Shown here: positions 52,347 to 61,847 of the stretch, one piece after another
How the letters are laid out: every line of letters begins with the position of its first letter
Numbering within the stretch: position 1 is the stretch's first letter
Assembly (NCBI GenBank): GCA_019638275.1
Contig: JAHBUC010000014.1
Span: 1-64,000 of the forward strand
From: Cyclobacteriaceae bacterium
GTDB lineage: Bacteria > Bacteroidota > Bacteroidia > Cytophagales > Cyclobacteriaceae
Length of the DNA stretch: 64,000 nt
Reading direction: 5' to 3'
Notes under the pieces: generated by a model
Seen by the model: only the letters and a program-made list of their open reading frames with translations
Told to the model about the DNA's origin: nothing
Databases searched by the model: none
Made by a program: the position numbers and the translations under genes

Positions 52347-54143
52347 TCAGTTGTACCGGATAAACTCCGGGGCCTTTGCAAAACCAAAGCTGTATTTGAT
52401 TTGTAAATTGGAAGACAGTGAAATTCGAAAATGTGACAAGTCTTCCGTTACCCGCGGGAAGTAATACAGCTTAAGCTCAATCGTTCCGAATACCAGGTTT
52501 TCGTTTCGCGTGCGAAGACCAGCGCCAATTGCGCCATATGCTTTTTGCCGAAATAGGGGTTTGTCTTTAGGTGCGATAACAGACATCTCAGCAAACGTTA
52601 AGGGAGCAAACCGGAATCCTAAAATGGACAAAGGTGTAAACACCACTGTTTGACTATATAGCGAAAGTCGGTTGGTGCCCAATAAGCTATCCGCCCGAAA
52701 GCCATCCAACCCAAAATTACTACGAATGGTTAGCGGGGTATTGATCTGCTGATTTAGAATGAAGGTGTAACTGATTCTTAGGTATTGCCGGATTTTCAGT
52801 TGCTTGTATTCTATTAACCGGCTAAACAACGATGCGGATGCGAGTAACGTTACATCTTCCAGGTTTCCATTTCCCAGGAAACCCTCGGCTTGCAATTTGT
52901 ATTCGTGAAAATCTCCATTTTTTCGAACCAACGTTTTGTCAAACTCGGCACCTACATAGGGTCTGATCAATTTGAATTGCCGTACACTTCCCCCGGTTAG
53001 CGTCAGGTACTTTCCGTAAGGAACATCTTCCGTTCGCCCAAAGCCATAGATGTACCGTGATTTGTAAAAATTCTGATTAAAAAAAGTTATCGACCCTAAT
53101 ACAAATGACTTGTTGTTGTAAAGCGGATTCTCTATTTCAATTGTTTGTAAGGGTTGCTCTGTAAAATGTTGCTGTGAATACCGAAGTGCTATAAAATGAC
53201 GATTTCGGTTTGCGATGCGGTTGTTAACACCAATGTTGTAACCGACCCAAAAATCCTGAATGTTATAGGTATAGTTACGAAATGTTGTATCGGCTTTTTG
53301 AAATGCGTTAACCGACCAGTTACGGCTCAACTCAACACCACCAGCCATGCGTGTGTAGGGCGATACCAACGGACGATCAAGTCTTACATAAAAAGCATAT
53401 TCATCTTCTGGTCCGAGACTTGAACCGTTATTGATTTGAGTATACGAAACGGTTGCATTGATCAGGCTTCCTTCCATGCTGTTTTTGGCATAGAGAAACT
53501 GATACCCAAATTGCGGTGAACGATCAGCATTGTAGATGCCGTTGAATTGTACACGCTGCCCGCGCCCATCAATGTTTATATCGTAAAGCCCATATCGATA
53601 GGTATCGAACGAACGTGGTGTGAAGCTGCCGCCTAATCCAAACACGTCACGGGTAATGATATAAAGATCAACTGAGTCAGCGCTTCCGTTGGCTGGCTGT
53701 GCCAGTATGCGCGCATCGAGAATAAAATCAAGATCGCGCAGGTAGCGTTCATTGTCGGCAATTTTGTAAGGATTTAGAGGCTGATTGCGGTATACAAACA
53801 AATTGTTGCGAATGGTTTTTTCGCGTGTGTTCTGGTGCAGGCTGTTCGCGAACCGCCCGATGCAGTGAACGAATTTTTTACTGGCCGTGTCGTAAATGCT
53901 ACGTTCAAAACCAATATGGTCGATAATGATGTTACGAATGATTTTTCCTTCAAACTGCAGAAACGGTTCTTCGCTCTTCTTTTTTTGTGTGGTATCCTGC
54001 GAGGTGGTAATGCTGCTGATGGCTTTTCTGCGTACTTCTTCCAATCGTTCCCGTGTCGATTTACGTCCGTTCTTTTCCTGCCCGAAAGCTGGATTAAAAA
54101 ACACGCATAGCATAAATCCAAGAGCCAGTCTGCATGCCCACAT
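52347..54143 (-). CDS. Outer membrane surface-antigen-like beta-barrel protein
   Basis: A 598-residue secreted protein starting at the ATG at 54143 (MWACRLALGFMLCVFF, signal ending AFGQ); the frame is open further upstream. Residues about 50-180 resemble a POTRA-like part (RNIIIDHIGFERSIYD, NPYKIADNERYLRDLDFIL), then strands such as DINIDGRGQRVQFNGIYN build a barrel ending SLSSNLQIKYSFGFAK. It resembles BamA/TamA-like proteins without being BamA. The partner is unknown. It follows the M14 peptidase by 99 bases on the same strand. Confidence 0.8.
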   Translation of the reverse strand: MWACRLALGFMLCVFFNPAFGQEKNGRKSTRERLEEVRRKAISSITTSQDTTQKKKSEEPFLQFEGKIIRNIIIDHIGFERSIYDTASKKFVHCIGRFANSLHQNTREKTIRNNLFVYRNQPLNPYKIADNERYLRDLDFILDARILAQPANGSADSVDLYIITRDVFGLGGSFTPRSFDTYRYGLYDINIDGRGQRVQFNGIYNADRSPQFGYQFLYAKNSMEGSLINATVSYTQINNGSSLGPEDEYAFYVRLDRPLVSPYTRMAGGVELSRNWSVNAFQKADTTFRNYTYNIQDFWVGYNIGVNNRIANRNRHFIALRYSQQHFTEQPLQTIEIENPLYNNKSFVLGSITFFNQNFYKSRYIYGFGRTEDVPYGKYLTLTGGSVRQFKLIRPYVGAEFDKTLVRKNGDFHEYKLQAEGFLGNGNLEDVTLLASASLFSRLIEYKQLKIRQYLRISYTFILNQQINTPLTIRSNFGLDGFRADSLLGTNRLSLYSQTVVFTPLSILGFRFAPLTFAEMSVIAPKDKPLFRQKAYGAIGAGLRTRNENLVFGTIELKLYYFPRVTEDLSHFRISLSSNLQIKYSFGFAKAPEFIRYN

Positions 54144-54242
54144 AATTTGCAAACTGCATGGAATAGAAAATATATGCAAGTGTACTCAGCTAGGGAGATC
54201 GCGGGTGAGGGTCAAAAGTCAGTTCGACCAGAAGTTGACAAC

Positions 54243-56807
54243 TCAACGACTGGCCCCTGAGCTGATGGTATGCCCATAGAAGATAGCATTCATCAACATT
54301 TTGTTGCTACCAAACCAAAAGGCTCTGAACGCCAGGTTTTCAGTAAAACCGACTACGCGGCCTTGACCTAATGATGAGCTCCCCGCAAACGAAGTATTTT
54401 TTAGCTTGTCCAGGCTTTCACGAGTTATGTATCCACTGATCAATGGATTAGCGGTGAACGTGCCGGGATTTCCGAATGCATTTTTTGACCGCTCCATGAA
54501 TAACCCACCACTCTTGAAAACCGGAATACGGGAACTGGTGTATCCGTAAAACAAGGGATGTGACAAGTCGGCCTGTATTTCAAAAATTGCACCGCTGATA
54601 GCTTCAGCACCTGCGGTAAAGGCAATGTCGGCATATGGTTTTGGATTAGCCGATTGATCTTTTGGTTCACTTTTCTTCATATCAAATTTTCCAAGCCCCG
54701 CACTGGTTAACCAGTTTAACGCAGTTTTTTGCCCAACGATTACGCCCCCCTTTTGCACCCATGTCTTGAGTTTTTCTTTTGTGGCATCGCTTAAACTGTT
54801 GTACGATCCGGTTGGCATGATGATGGTGTTATACCCATCGGGATTGATTCGGTTGAATACATCAATCGGCACAAGACTAACCGGTATATGGAACCGGGTA
54901 TCAAGCAAATGCCAGATCTCGCCCGCATCAAGTGAACTCACGCCCTCGCCAACCAGTAGTGCAATTTTGGGTTCGCGAAGTGTTGCAAAATTATTGCTGC
55001 CCAAACTTGAGCCTACATAATCTAACCCGGTATTGAAGGCATATACATCAACACCATCTTCTGTAGCAATTTCTTTAATGATGTACTCAACCAGATCAAT
55101 ACTTTTTTCCTGAATGCCCAAAGGAATGAGAATCGAGCCTGACGCAAACTTCTTTCCATCTGAATGATGGAATTCATTGTTGGCCACTTTTACACGAATA
55201 CCTTTGCTTAACAAGCGATACAAGGCACGCGGTGCGTAGTAGCCGTAGGTTTCAAACACATACGCATACTCGCTCTTACCGCCAATAATTTTACCGAGCG
55301 GTTTTTTCGCTGCATCAAATTTATCACCCAGAAGATTTGCTGGTGAAGCTTTCACTTCATCAAAATCCAGCGCAAAAGCAAGTGGAAGTGTCCAGCTTGA
55401 AATGTCATAAAACAAACTATCCTGAAAGCGGGTACGCTTTTCAAACATGGATTTGATCAAGCGATATTGTTTTTGATTGAGCGGAACAATGTAGCTGCCA
55501 TCACTTTCGTAACGCTTGCCGTTAAGGGTTTGACTGCTGCTGAGTTTAAACACGTCAATATCGTGACGGGCGATAATTTCAGCCAGGTGATGACTTCTGT
55601 ATTTATCTTGTCCTGATCCGAACACGTATGCCTTTACCGGGTCTTTGGCGGCCTCGGTCATGTTATTTCTGAAAAACTCACGTTGATAATTCAACAGGTC
55701 TTCGCGCATGGCTTGTGCGGCTTGCAACGTTGACAGGGCTGTAGTAAACTGATTGCGTACAGTAAATGGAAATGTAAGCACACCATGAACGCTTTCCTGT
55801 GCATGCCCGCGTGAGCTGGCTTGTTCGAACAAAATACCGATGGCGCCTTGCACGTCCGGGAAGGTTGAACCTTTTCCATAGTAAAAATCATCGAAGCCTT
55901 CCTGCGTGTAATACAAGGAGCCGATCTTGTCTAATGCCTTGGCGTGGAACTCACCAATTCTTCGGGTTAGCTGAAGATTTTTCTCCGGTGTAAGCGGATG
56001 ATTTCTTGAAGGTACGCCCGGTTGAAAAAAGAATGTGGCATTGGTGCCCATTTCGTGATGATCTGTGAGAAGGGTGGGTTTCCAGGCATGAAAGCTTTTT
56101 GCCCGCGCCTGACTTTCCGGTAGTTGGGCCACCAGCCAATCGCGGTTCAGGTCGAACCAGTAGTGGTTGGACCGCCCGCCCGGCCAGGCTTCGTTATGCT
56201 CATGGTCATACGGGTCGGCTGAAATTTGCATGCCGCGCCTGGAGTTTACCCAGCTTGAAAAGCGGTGCAGACCATCGGGGTTAAAACTCGGGTCGAACAA
56301 AATCACCACATCGTCAAGCAGTTTTTCAATTTCAGGACCTTGCCCTGCCGCCAGGTGATAGATCACTGCTAAAGCTGCATTGCTGCCACTGGCCTCATTG
56401 CCGTGAATGCTAAAACCCATGTACACCACATTGGGCATTGTCTTCGTGTCAAGGCTGGCCGAAGCTGAAGGGTCGGTTAGCTGAACGTGTTGTTTACGGA
56501 TTTCCTCAATGCGTGCATGGTTTTTTGGTGATGTCACCGTGAGCAGCAGCAGTGGCCGGGTCTCATACGTGCGCCCGGTTTCCTGAATGCTGATCCGGTC
56601 GGAGGCATTGGCCACGGCATACATATAAGTCACGAGCCGGTCGTGGCTCACATGCCATTCGCCTACCTCATGCCCGATGATGGATTTCGGGGTAGGGATT
56701 GCGGGGTTATAGGTTACGCCATCAGGCAGGTAGTACGATAAATCGGGTTGGGCCACTCCGGTAAAGGCGGTGGCCATCAGGCAAAGGGCAGCGAGCAGAT
56801 TTTTCAT
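54243..56807 (-). CDS. M14 family zinc carboxypeptidase (secreted)
   Basis: An 854-residue protein with signal peptide MKNLLAALCLMATAF. Zinc ligands are visible as HGNEASGSN (His, Glu) and LLTDHHEMG (His); PDGLHRFSSW lies between. The peptidase domain is residues about 25-380; the rest is a large C-terminal region containing a glutamine amidotransferase-like fold (LLVGEGVSSLDAGE, IIMPTGSYNSL). Such enzymes degrade peptides outside the cell. No T9SS sorting domain is evident at the C-terminus. Confidence 0.92.
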   Translation of the reverse strand: MKNLLAALCLMATAFTGVAQPDLSYYLPDGVTYNPAIPTPKSIIGHEVGEWHVSHDRLVTYMYAVANASDRISIQETGRTYETRPLLLLTVTSPKNHARIEEIRKQHVQLTDPSASASLDTKTMPNVVYMGFSIHGNEASGSNAALAVIYHLAAGQGPEIEKLLDDVVILFDPSFNPDGLHRFSSWVNSRRGMQISADPYDHEHNEAWPGGRSNHYWFDLNRDWLVAQLPESQARAKSFHAWKPTLLTDHHEMGTNATFFFQPGVPSRNHPLTPEKNLQLTRRIGEFHAKALDKIGSLYYTQEGFDDFYYGKGSTFPDVQGAIGILFEQASSRGHAQESVHGVLTFPFTVRNQFTTALSTLQAAQAMREDLLNYQREFFRNNMTEAAKDPVKAYVFGSGQDKYRSHHLAEIIARHDIDVFKLSSSQTLNGKRYESDGSYIVPLNQKQYRLIKSMFEKRTRFQDSLFYDISSWTLPLAFALDFDEVKASPANLLGDKFDAAKKPLGKIIGGKSEYAYVFETYGYYAPRALYRLLSKGIRVKVANNEFHHSDGKKFASGSILIPLGIQEKSIDLVEYIIKEIATEDGVDVYAFNTGLDYVGSSLGSNNFATLREPKIALLVGEGVSSLDAGEIWHLLDTRFHIPVSLVPIDVFNRINPDGYNTIIMPTGSYNSLSDATKEKLKTWVQKGGVIVGQKTALNWLTSAGLGKFDMKKSEPKDQSANPKPYADIAFTAGAEAISGAIFEIQADLSHPLFYGYTSSRIPVFKSGGLFMERSKNAFGNPGTFTANPLISGYITRESLDKLKNTSFAGSSSLGQGRVVGFTENLAFRAFWFGSNKMLMNAIFYGHTISSGASR

Positions 56808-56957
56808 GGTGTTTTAGCGTTCAGGATATGACCTTAAAGAGAGCGAACAGGCCCTTTTTAAGCAAACCTTTTACTGAGATTTTGACAAGCGGTGAAGGTC
56901 AGGCTGTTAATTAATTGTGAACAATTTTGTGGAAATAATTAAAGGCTATTTAAAACC

Positions 56958-56983
56958 ATATCCGGTAAATCCGGATATTTTTG
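56958..56983 (+). promoter_or_regulatory. Operator-like palindrome overlapping a -7 element of the Oar-like gene
   Basis: ATATCCGG, five bases (TAAAT) and CCGGATAT form a perfect inverted repeat of 8-base arms at 56958-56978. Its right arm overlaps TATTTTTG (56976-56983), a TAnnTTTG-type -7 element, 33 bases before the ATG at 57017. A regulator bound there would block the promoter. No regulator gene adjoins. Confidence 0.55.
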
Positions 56984-57016
56984 TTGCCATATACTAAACA
57001 TCTAAATCCATAATCT

Positions 57017-60000
57017 ATGAGGAGAATTTTACTAATCACAGCCTTTGTGCTAACGGCCGTTGCCGGGGTGTTGGCGCAGGGGGTTACGACCTCGTCCATT
57101 ACAGGTAGGGTACGGAGTTCAAACGGTGAAGCTCTGCCTGGAGCTTCAGTTATTGCTGTGCATGAGCCATCTGGAACCAAGTATGGTACTGCTACATTAG
57201 CGGACGGTCGTTATAGCATTCCTGGTATGCGCGTTGGTGGTCCATATTCCGTTACAATTTCATTTGTCGGTTATGAAACACAAAAAATTGAAAACGTTTC
57301 TTTAGTTCTTGGTGTTGCGACTAACCTGAATATTGACCTTAAGGAAGAAGGTACGCAGTTGGGAGAAGTGGTAGTGACTGCAGATAAAACCGGGGTCTTT
57401 AGTTCTGATCGTACAGGTGCAGCAACATCAATTGGTCGGGAAAGCATTAATTCACTCCCAACTATTTCAAGAAGAATCGGAGATTTTACTCGTCTTACTC
57501 CTCAAGCCAGCGGAAACTCTTTTGCTGGTCAGGATAATCGTTTGAATAATATCACGGTTGATGGTTCGTATTTTAATAACTCCTTTGGATTGGCTGGTCA
57601 ACCTGGTGAGCGTACAAATGTGTCGCCCATTTCGTTGGATGCTATTGAACAGATTCAGGTAAATATTGCTCCATACGATGTTCGTCAAGGAAATTTTGTC
57701 GGTGCAGGTATCAACACGGTAACGCGTAGCGGTACGAACAAAGTTGAAGGTTCAGTTTATTACCTTTTCCGCAATGACAATATGGTTGGCACTAAAGCAA
57801 AAGATCTTTCTTTCAGCCAAGGAAAATTTGATTATAAACAATTCGGTGCGCGTGTTGGTGCGCCTATTATCAAGGATAAACTTTTCATTTTTACAAGTTT
57901 TGAAAAGGAGTCATTGGTTGAGCCAGGGACCACCTTTGTTGCCAATAACGGTTCACAGGCTGTTGCTGGTAATGTTACCCGCGTGTTAGCATCTGACCTC
58001 GATGGACTAAGTACATATCTGAATCAGAATTTTGATTATCAGACTGGTCCTTATCAAGGCTATGATCACGAGACCGGAGCTACGAAGTTTCTTGTTAAGC
58101 TCGACTATAACCTGAATGATAGAAATAAAATCAGCATTCGGTACAACCACTTGGACTCGGATACTGATGTTCTGGTTTCAACTTCTTCCTCGCTTGGCTT
58201 TGGTAACCGTAGAGGAAACCTGAATGCTCTTAACTTCCAAAATTCGAATTATAAGATTCTTGAGAACATTCGATCCATTATAGGTGAATGGAACACCAGA
58301 ATTGGTGATAATATGGCTAACAACTTGATTATTGGCTACACTTTCCAAGATGAAAGCCGTGGGTCACGTGGTAGCTTTTTTCCGTTAGTTGAAATTCTTG
58401 AAGGGACACTTCCATATACAACATTTGGTTTCGAGCCCTTTACGCCAAACAACGAGTTGCGGTATAAGACTTTCCAGCTACAAAACAACTTCACCATGTA
58501 CAAGGGAGATCACACCCTTACATTTGGTTTGAGCTTTGAGCGTTATGAGTCTGAGAATGTTTTCTTCCCAGGTTCACAAAGTGTTTATGTATACAACAGC
58601 CTTGCTGATTTCTATACAGATGCCAATGACTTTCTTGCAAACCCTAACCGTACATCCTCTCCTGTTGGTTTAAGAAGATTCCAGGTTCGTTATGCAAACA
58701 TTCCGGGAATGGTGAAGCCAGTTCAGCCTCTTGAGGTTATCTATGCGGGTATCTATGGTCAGGATGAATGGAAGGTTAACTCACAATTGACACTGACTGC
58801 AGGTTTACGTATTGATGTGCCTAAATTTGGCGATACTGGTTTTAGAAATACCGATGTAGAAGCCATGGATTTCATTGATGAAAATGGTAATACCAAGAAA
58901 TACAGAACAGATAGACTACCTGATGCAAAGCCTTTGTTCTCGCCTCGCCTTGGCTTCAACTATGACCTGAAAGGTGATAGGTCAACCCAGATTCGTGGTG
59001 GTACAGGTATATTTACCAGCCGTCCTGCCTATGTGTGGATTTCTAATCAGATCGGTAACAATGGTATTCTAACAGGTTTTTATCAGGGAGACAACATCGC
59101 TGCTGGAACAGAAATTGTTGATGGTGGTCGTCCTTTTAATCCTAATCCGAATGCTTATAAACCAGGCACAGTAACTGGAACTCCTGCGCCTTCTTATGAG
59201 CTTGCTCTTACAGAAACTGATTTTAAATTCCCTCAAATCTGGAGAACTAACATTGCACTTGACCAAAAGTTACCTTTGGGAATTACAGGTACCTTCGATT
59301 TTATCTACAGCAAAGATGTTAATGGAGTTTACTATGTAAATGCAAACCTTGCCGAAACTGATGCAACTTTTAATGGAGCAGATGATCGACCTCTTTATCC
59401 AGGCGGTACACCAAATAGAATAAATTCAAACATCACCAGCGCTGTTGTGTTAAAGAATCAAAATGTTGGATATTCTTACAGTGTTGCTGCCTCTTTGGAA
59501 AGGCCTTTTAGTAATGGATTTTTTGCCAAGGTTGGATATAACTATGGTGTAGCCAAGAATACAGTTGATCCGGGGTCAATTGCTTTTGGTTCATGGAACA
59601 ATAATCAGCATGCTGGCGATCCAAATAATCCAGGCGTTGGTTTCTCTGCCAATGCATCTGCTCATCGGGTGTTTGCTGCGGCTTCGTACACAAACAAAGC
59701 AGGAACAGCATTCTCCATCTTCTGGGAAGGAAGAACAATTGGAAATGCTTCCTATGTTTATTCAGGTGATTTGAATCGGGATGGGGGTACCTCTAACGAT
59801 TTAATTTACATCCCTCGCAATACAAGCGAAATGAACTTCGAACAATACACAGCTAGTGGTCGTACGTTTACTGTAGCTGAACAAGAGGCAGCGTGGGAAG
59901 CATATATTAAGCAGGATAAGTATTTGAGCAAAAACCGAGGCAAATATGCTGAACGTGGTGGGGTATTCTTACCAATGGTGTTCCGTGCAGACTTCAGCAT

Positions 60001-60325
60001 GTCGCAGGATATTGTAAAGAATATTGGTGAGAATAAGAACACGCTTCAAATCAGAATGGATATTCTGAATGTTGGAAATCTTTTGAATAGAGATTGGGGT
60101 GTTTCTCAAAGACTTATTTCAACCACTCCTTTGGTTGTTCGTCCTGCTGCAAATGGTGGACCTGTTGATGCCAATGGAGAGGCAATTTACAGACTGCAGA
60201 ACGTAGGTAATTTACTTCTTGGTGAAACTGCTCCTGGTGAAACAGATGGTAAATCTTACCAGCAAACATTGGATGTGAACGATGTGTTCAGAATTCAATT
60301 TGGTGTTCGTTACATCTTCAATTAA
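57017..60325 (+). CDS. Oar-like TonB-dependent outer membrane receptor
   Basis: An 1102-residue protein. Signal peptide MRRILLITAFVLTAVAGVLA; residues about 28-105 form a carboxypeptidase-regulatory-like domain (ITGRVRSSNGEALPGASV); a short TonB-box-like region and plug follow (QLGEVVVTADK, GATS...RNNITVDG area); the remainder is a long beta-barrel ending VNDVFRIQFGVRYIFN. This matches Oar-type receptors, not SusC. The substrate is unknown. It has a promoter palindrome upstream and a strong terminator downstream, so it is monocistronic. Confidence 0.92.
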   Translation: MRRILLITAFVLTAVAGVLAQGVTTSSITGRVRSSNGEALPGASVIAVHEPSGTKYGTATLADGRYSIPGMRVGGPYSVTISFVGYETQKIENVSLVLGVATNLNIDLKEEGTQLGEVVVTADKTGVFSSDRTGAATSIGRESINSLPTISRRIGDFTRLTPQASGNSFAGQDNRLNNITVDGSYFNNSFGLAGQPGERTNVSPISLDAIEQIQVNIAPYDVRQGNFVGAGINTVTRSGTNKVEGSVYYLFRNDNMVGTKAKDLSFSQGKFDYKQFGARVGAPIIKDKLFIFTSFEKESLVEPGTTFVANNGSQAVAGNVTRVLASDLDGLSTYLNQNFDYQTGPYQGYDHETGATKFLVKLDYNLNDRNKISIRYNHLDSDTDVLVSTSSSLGFGNRRGNLNALNFQNSNYKILENIRSIIGEWNTRIGDNMANNLIIGYTFQDESRGSRGSFFPLVEILEGTLPYTTFGFEPFTPNNELRYKTFQLQNNFTMYKGDHTLTFGLSFERYESENVFFPGSQSVYVYNSLADFYTDANDFLANPNRTSSPVGLRRFQVRYANIPGMVKPVQPLEVIYAGIYGQDEWKVNSQLTLTAGLRIDVPKFGDTGFRNTDVEAMDFIDENGNTKKYRTDRLPDAKPLFSPRLGFNYDLKGDRSTQIRGGTGIFTSRPAYVWISNQIGNNGILTGFYQGDNIAAGTEIVDGGRPFNPNPNAYKPGTVTGTPAPSYELALTETDFKFPQIWRTNIALDQKLPLGITGTFDFIYSKDVNGVYYVNANLAETDATFNGADDRPLYPGGTPNRINSNITSAVVLKNQNVGYSYSVAASLERPFSNGFFAKVGYNYGVAKNTVDPGSIAFGSWNNNQHAGDPNNPGVGFSANASAHRVFAAASYTNKAGTAFSIFWEGRTIGNASYVYSGDLNRDGGTSNDLIYIPRNTSEMNFEQYTASGRTFTVAEQEAAWEAYIKQDKYLSKNRGKYAERGGVFLPMVFRADFSMSQDIVKNIGENKNTLQIRMDILNVGNLLNRDWGVSQRLISTTPLVVRPAANGGPVDANGEAIYRLQNVGNLLLGETAPGETDGKSYQQTLDVNDVFRIQFGVRYIFN

Positions 60326-60344
60326 TAGATCTTTATTCTTTACT

Positions 60345-60375
60345 AAAAGAGGCCCTTCGGAGCCTCTTTTTTTTT
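60345..60375 (+). terminator. Terminator of the Oar-like gene
   Basis: AAAAGAGGC pairs with GCCTCTTTT around a CCTTCGGA loop, then nine T in total. It lies 20 bases past the stop codon. Confidence 0.9.
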
Positions 60376-60404
60376 ACCTGCATTATGCCTATTTTCATTC
60401 AGCT

Positions 60405-61835
60405 ATGCAGCTAACCCAACGTTTTGCGCTGGTTCTGTTTTTACTGGTTTTTGCTTCTTCCTGCGAATATTTTTCCGGTAGTAAAACAGCCGCATCACCC
60501 CCATTTTCACTTGATTTAGCTCAAATCAAGGAGCGTGGATACATTATCGCACTTATAGACAACAACTCTTTTAGCTATTTTATTTACAAGGGCCGTTCCA
60601 TGGGGTTTGAGTATGAATTGCTTAAACGATTGGCTCAGCATCTTGAAGTTGAACTGCGTATTCGGGTCACATCGGGAGTTGAGCGTGCCATCGATCAGTT
60701 GAACAAAGGGGAAGGCGATATCCTGGCTTTTCCGTTAACCATCACGAAAGCCCGCACAGCAAAAGTTTTGTTTACGAGTCCGCAGTTTGATGCATACCAG
60801 GTATTGGTACAACGAAAACCCGATAATTGGCGACACCTTTCCCGAAGCCAGGTGAATGAGCAACTGGTTAGGCGGCCCACTCAGCTCATTGGGAAGGAAG
60901 TGTATGTAATGGCTAATTCCAGTTTCGCACAACGCCTGCAACATTTATCGGAAGAGATTGGAGGGGAGATTATTGTTCGTGAAGACAGTACCGATGCCGT
61001 AACCGAAAATCTGATTCGTGCGGTAGCGATGGGTGAAATTGAGTATACCGTTACCGATAACATTATTGCCCGCGTAAATGCCACGTACTACGATAACCTG
61101 GATGTGGAGACCATTCTTAGTCTGCCCCAGCAAATTGCATGGGCCGTGCGGCATACCTCACCGGAGTTGAAAACAGAAATCGATAGCTGGTTAGCTCAAA
61201 TTAAAAAGCAAGCCACGTTTATGGTGATCTATAACCGGTATTTTAACAGTCCGCGTACAACCGTTATTCGGCTCACCAGTGATTACTCATCGTTGGGTGG
61301 AAATAAAATATCAGTTTACGATGAGTTGATCCGGGATGGCGCTGATGAATTGGGGTGGGATTGGCGCTTGCTGGCATCTGTGGTGTATCAGGAATCGCGC
61401 TTTAATCCTTCGGGTGAATCGTGGGCGGGGGCAAAAGGGTTGATGCAACTGATGCCTGAAACAGCGAAACGTTTTGGGGTCACTGATCCGAATAATCCAC
61501 AGCAAAGTTTACGGGGAGGTGTTCGGTTCTTGAAGTACCTCGATAAGTATTGGTCGAAAAGTATTCCTGATCATGACGAGCGTTTAAAATTTGTGCTGGC
61601 CTCATATAATGCCGGGCTAACGCATATCATTGATGCCCGAAAGCTAACGGAGAAATATGGTGATGATCCAACCTCGTGGAGTGTTGTGGAGTCCTATCTG
61701 CTAAAAAAATCTGATCCTAAGTATTATCGCGATCCGGTTGTTATGGCGGGCTATTGCAAATGTGAAGAGCCGGTAAATTACATTAAGGCTATATTAAACC
61801 GATATGAAGAGTACAAGTTGATGATTTCTTCATAG
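60405..61835 (+). CDS. mltF: Membrane-bound lytic murein transglycosylase F (MltF-like)
   Basis: A 476-residue lipoprotein starting at the ATG at 60405 (MQLTQRFALV, lipobox ASSC, lipidated Cys20). The frame is open upstream across the Oar terminator, but those residues are not a signal. Residues about 40-285 form a solute-binding protein domain (GFEYELLKRLAQH); about 310-460 a lysozyme-like SLT domain with the catalytic Glu in VVYQESRFNPSGE and GAKGLMQLMPETAKRFG. MltF cleaves peptidoglycan glycan strands at the membrane. It is monocistronic. Confidence 0.92.
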   Translation: MQLTQRFALVLFLLVFASSCEYFSGSKTAASPPFSLDLAQIKERGYIIALIDNNSFSYFIYKGRSMGFEYELLKRLAQHLEVELRIRVTSGVERAIDQLNKGEGDILAFPLTITKARTAKVLFTSPQFDAYQVLVQRKPDNWRHLSRSQVNEQLVRRPTQLIGKEVYVMANSSFAQRLQHLSEEIGGEIIVREDSTDAVTENLIRAVAMGEIEYTVTDNIIARVNATYYDNLDVETILSLPQQIAWAVRHTSPELKTEIDSWLAQIKKQATFMVIYNRYFNSPRTTVIRLTSDYSSLGGNKISVYDELIRDGADELGWDWRLLASVVYQESRFNPSGESWAGAKGLMQLMPETAKRFGVTDPNNPQQSLRGGVRFLKYLDKYWSKSIPDHDERLKFVLASYNAGLTHIIDARKLTEKYGDDPTSWSVVESYLLKKSDPKYYRDPVVMAGYCKCEEPVNYIKAILNRYEEYKLMISS

Positions 61836-61847
61836 CAAGTTTGCGGA

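Noticed and set aside
60282..60404. Upstream extension of mltF
   Set aside because: The extra residues cross the Oar gene end and its terminator and precede a clear lipoprotein signal.
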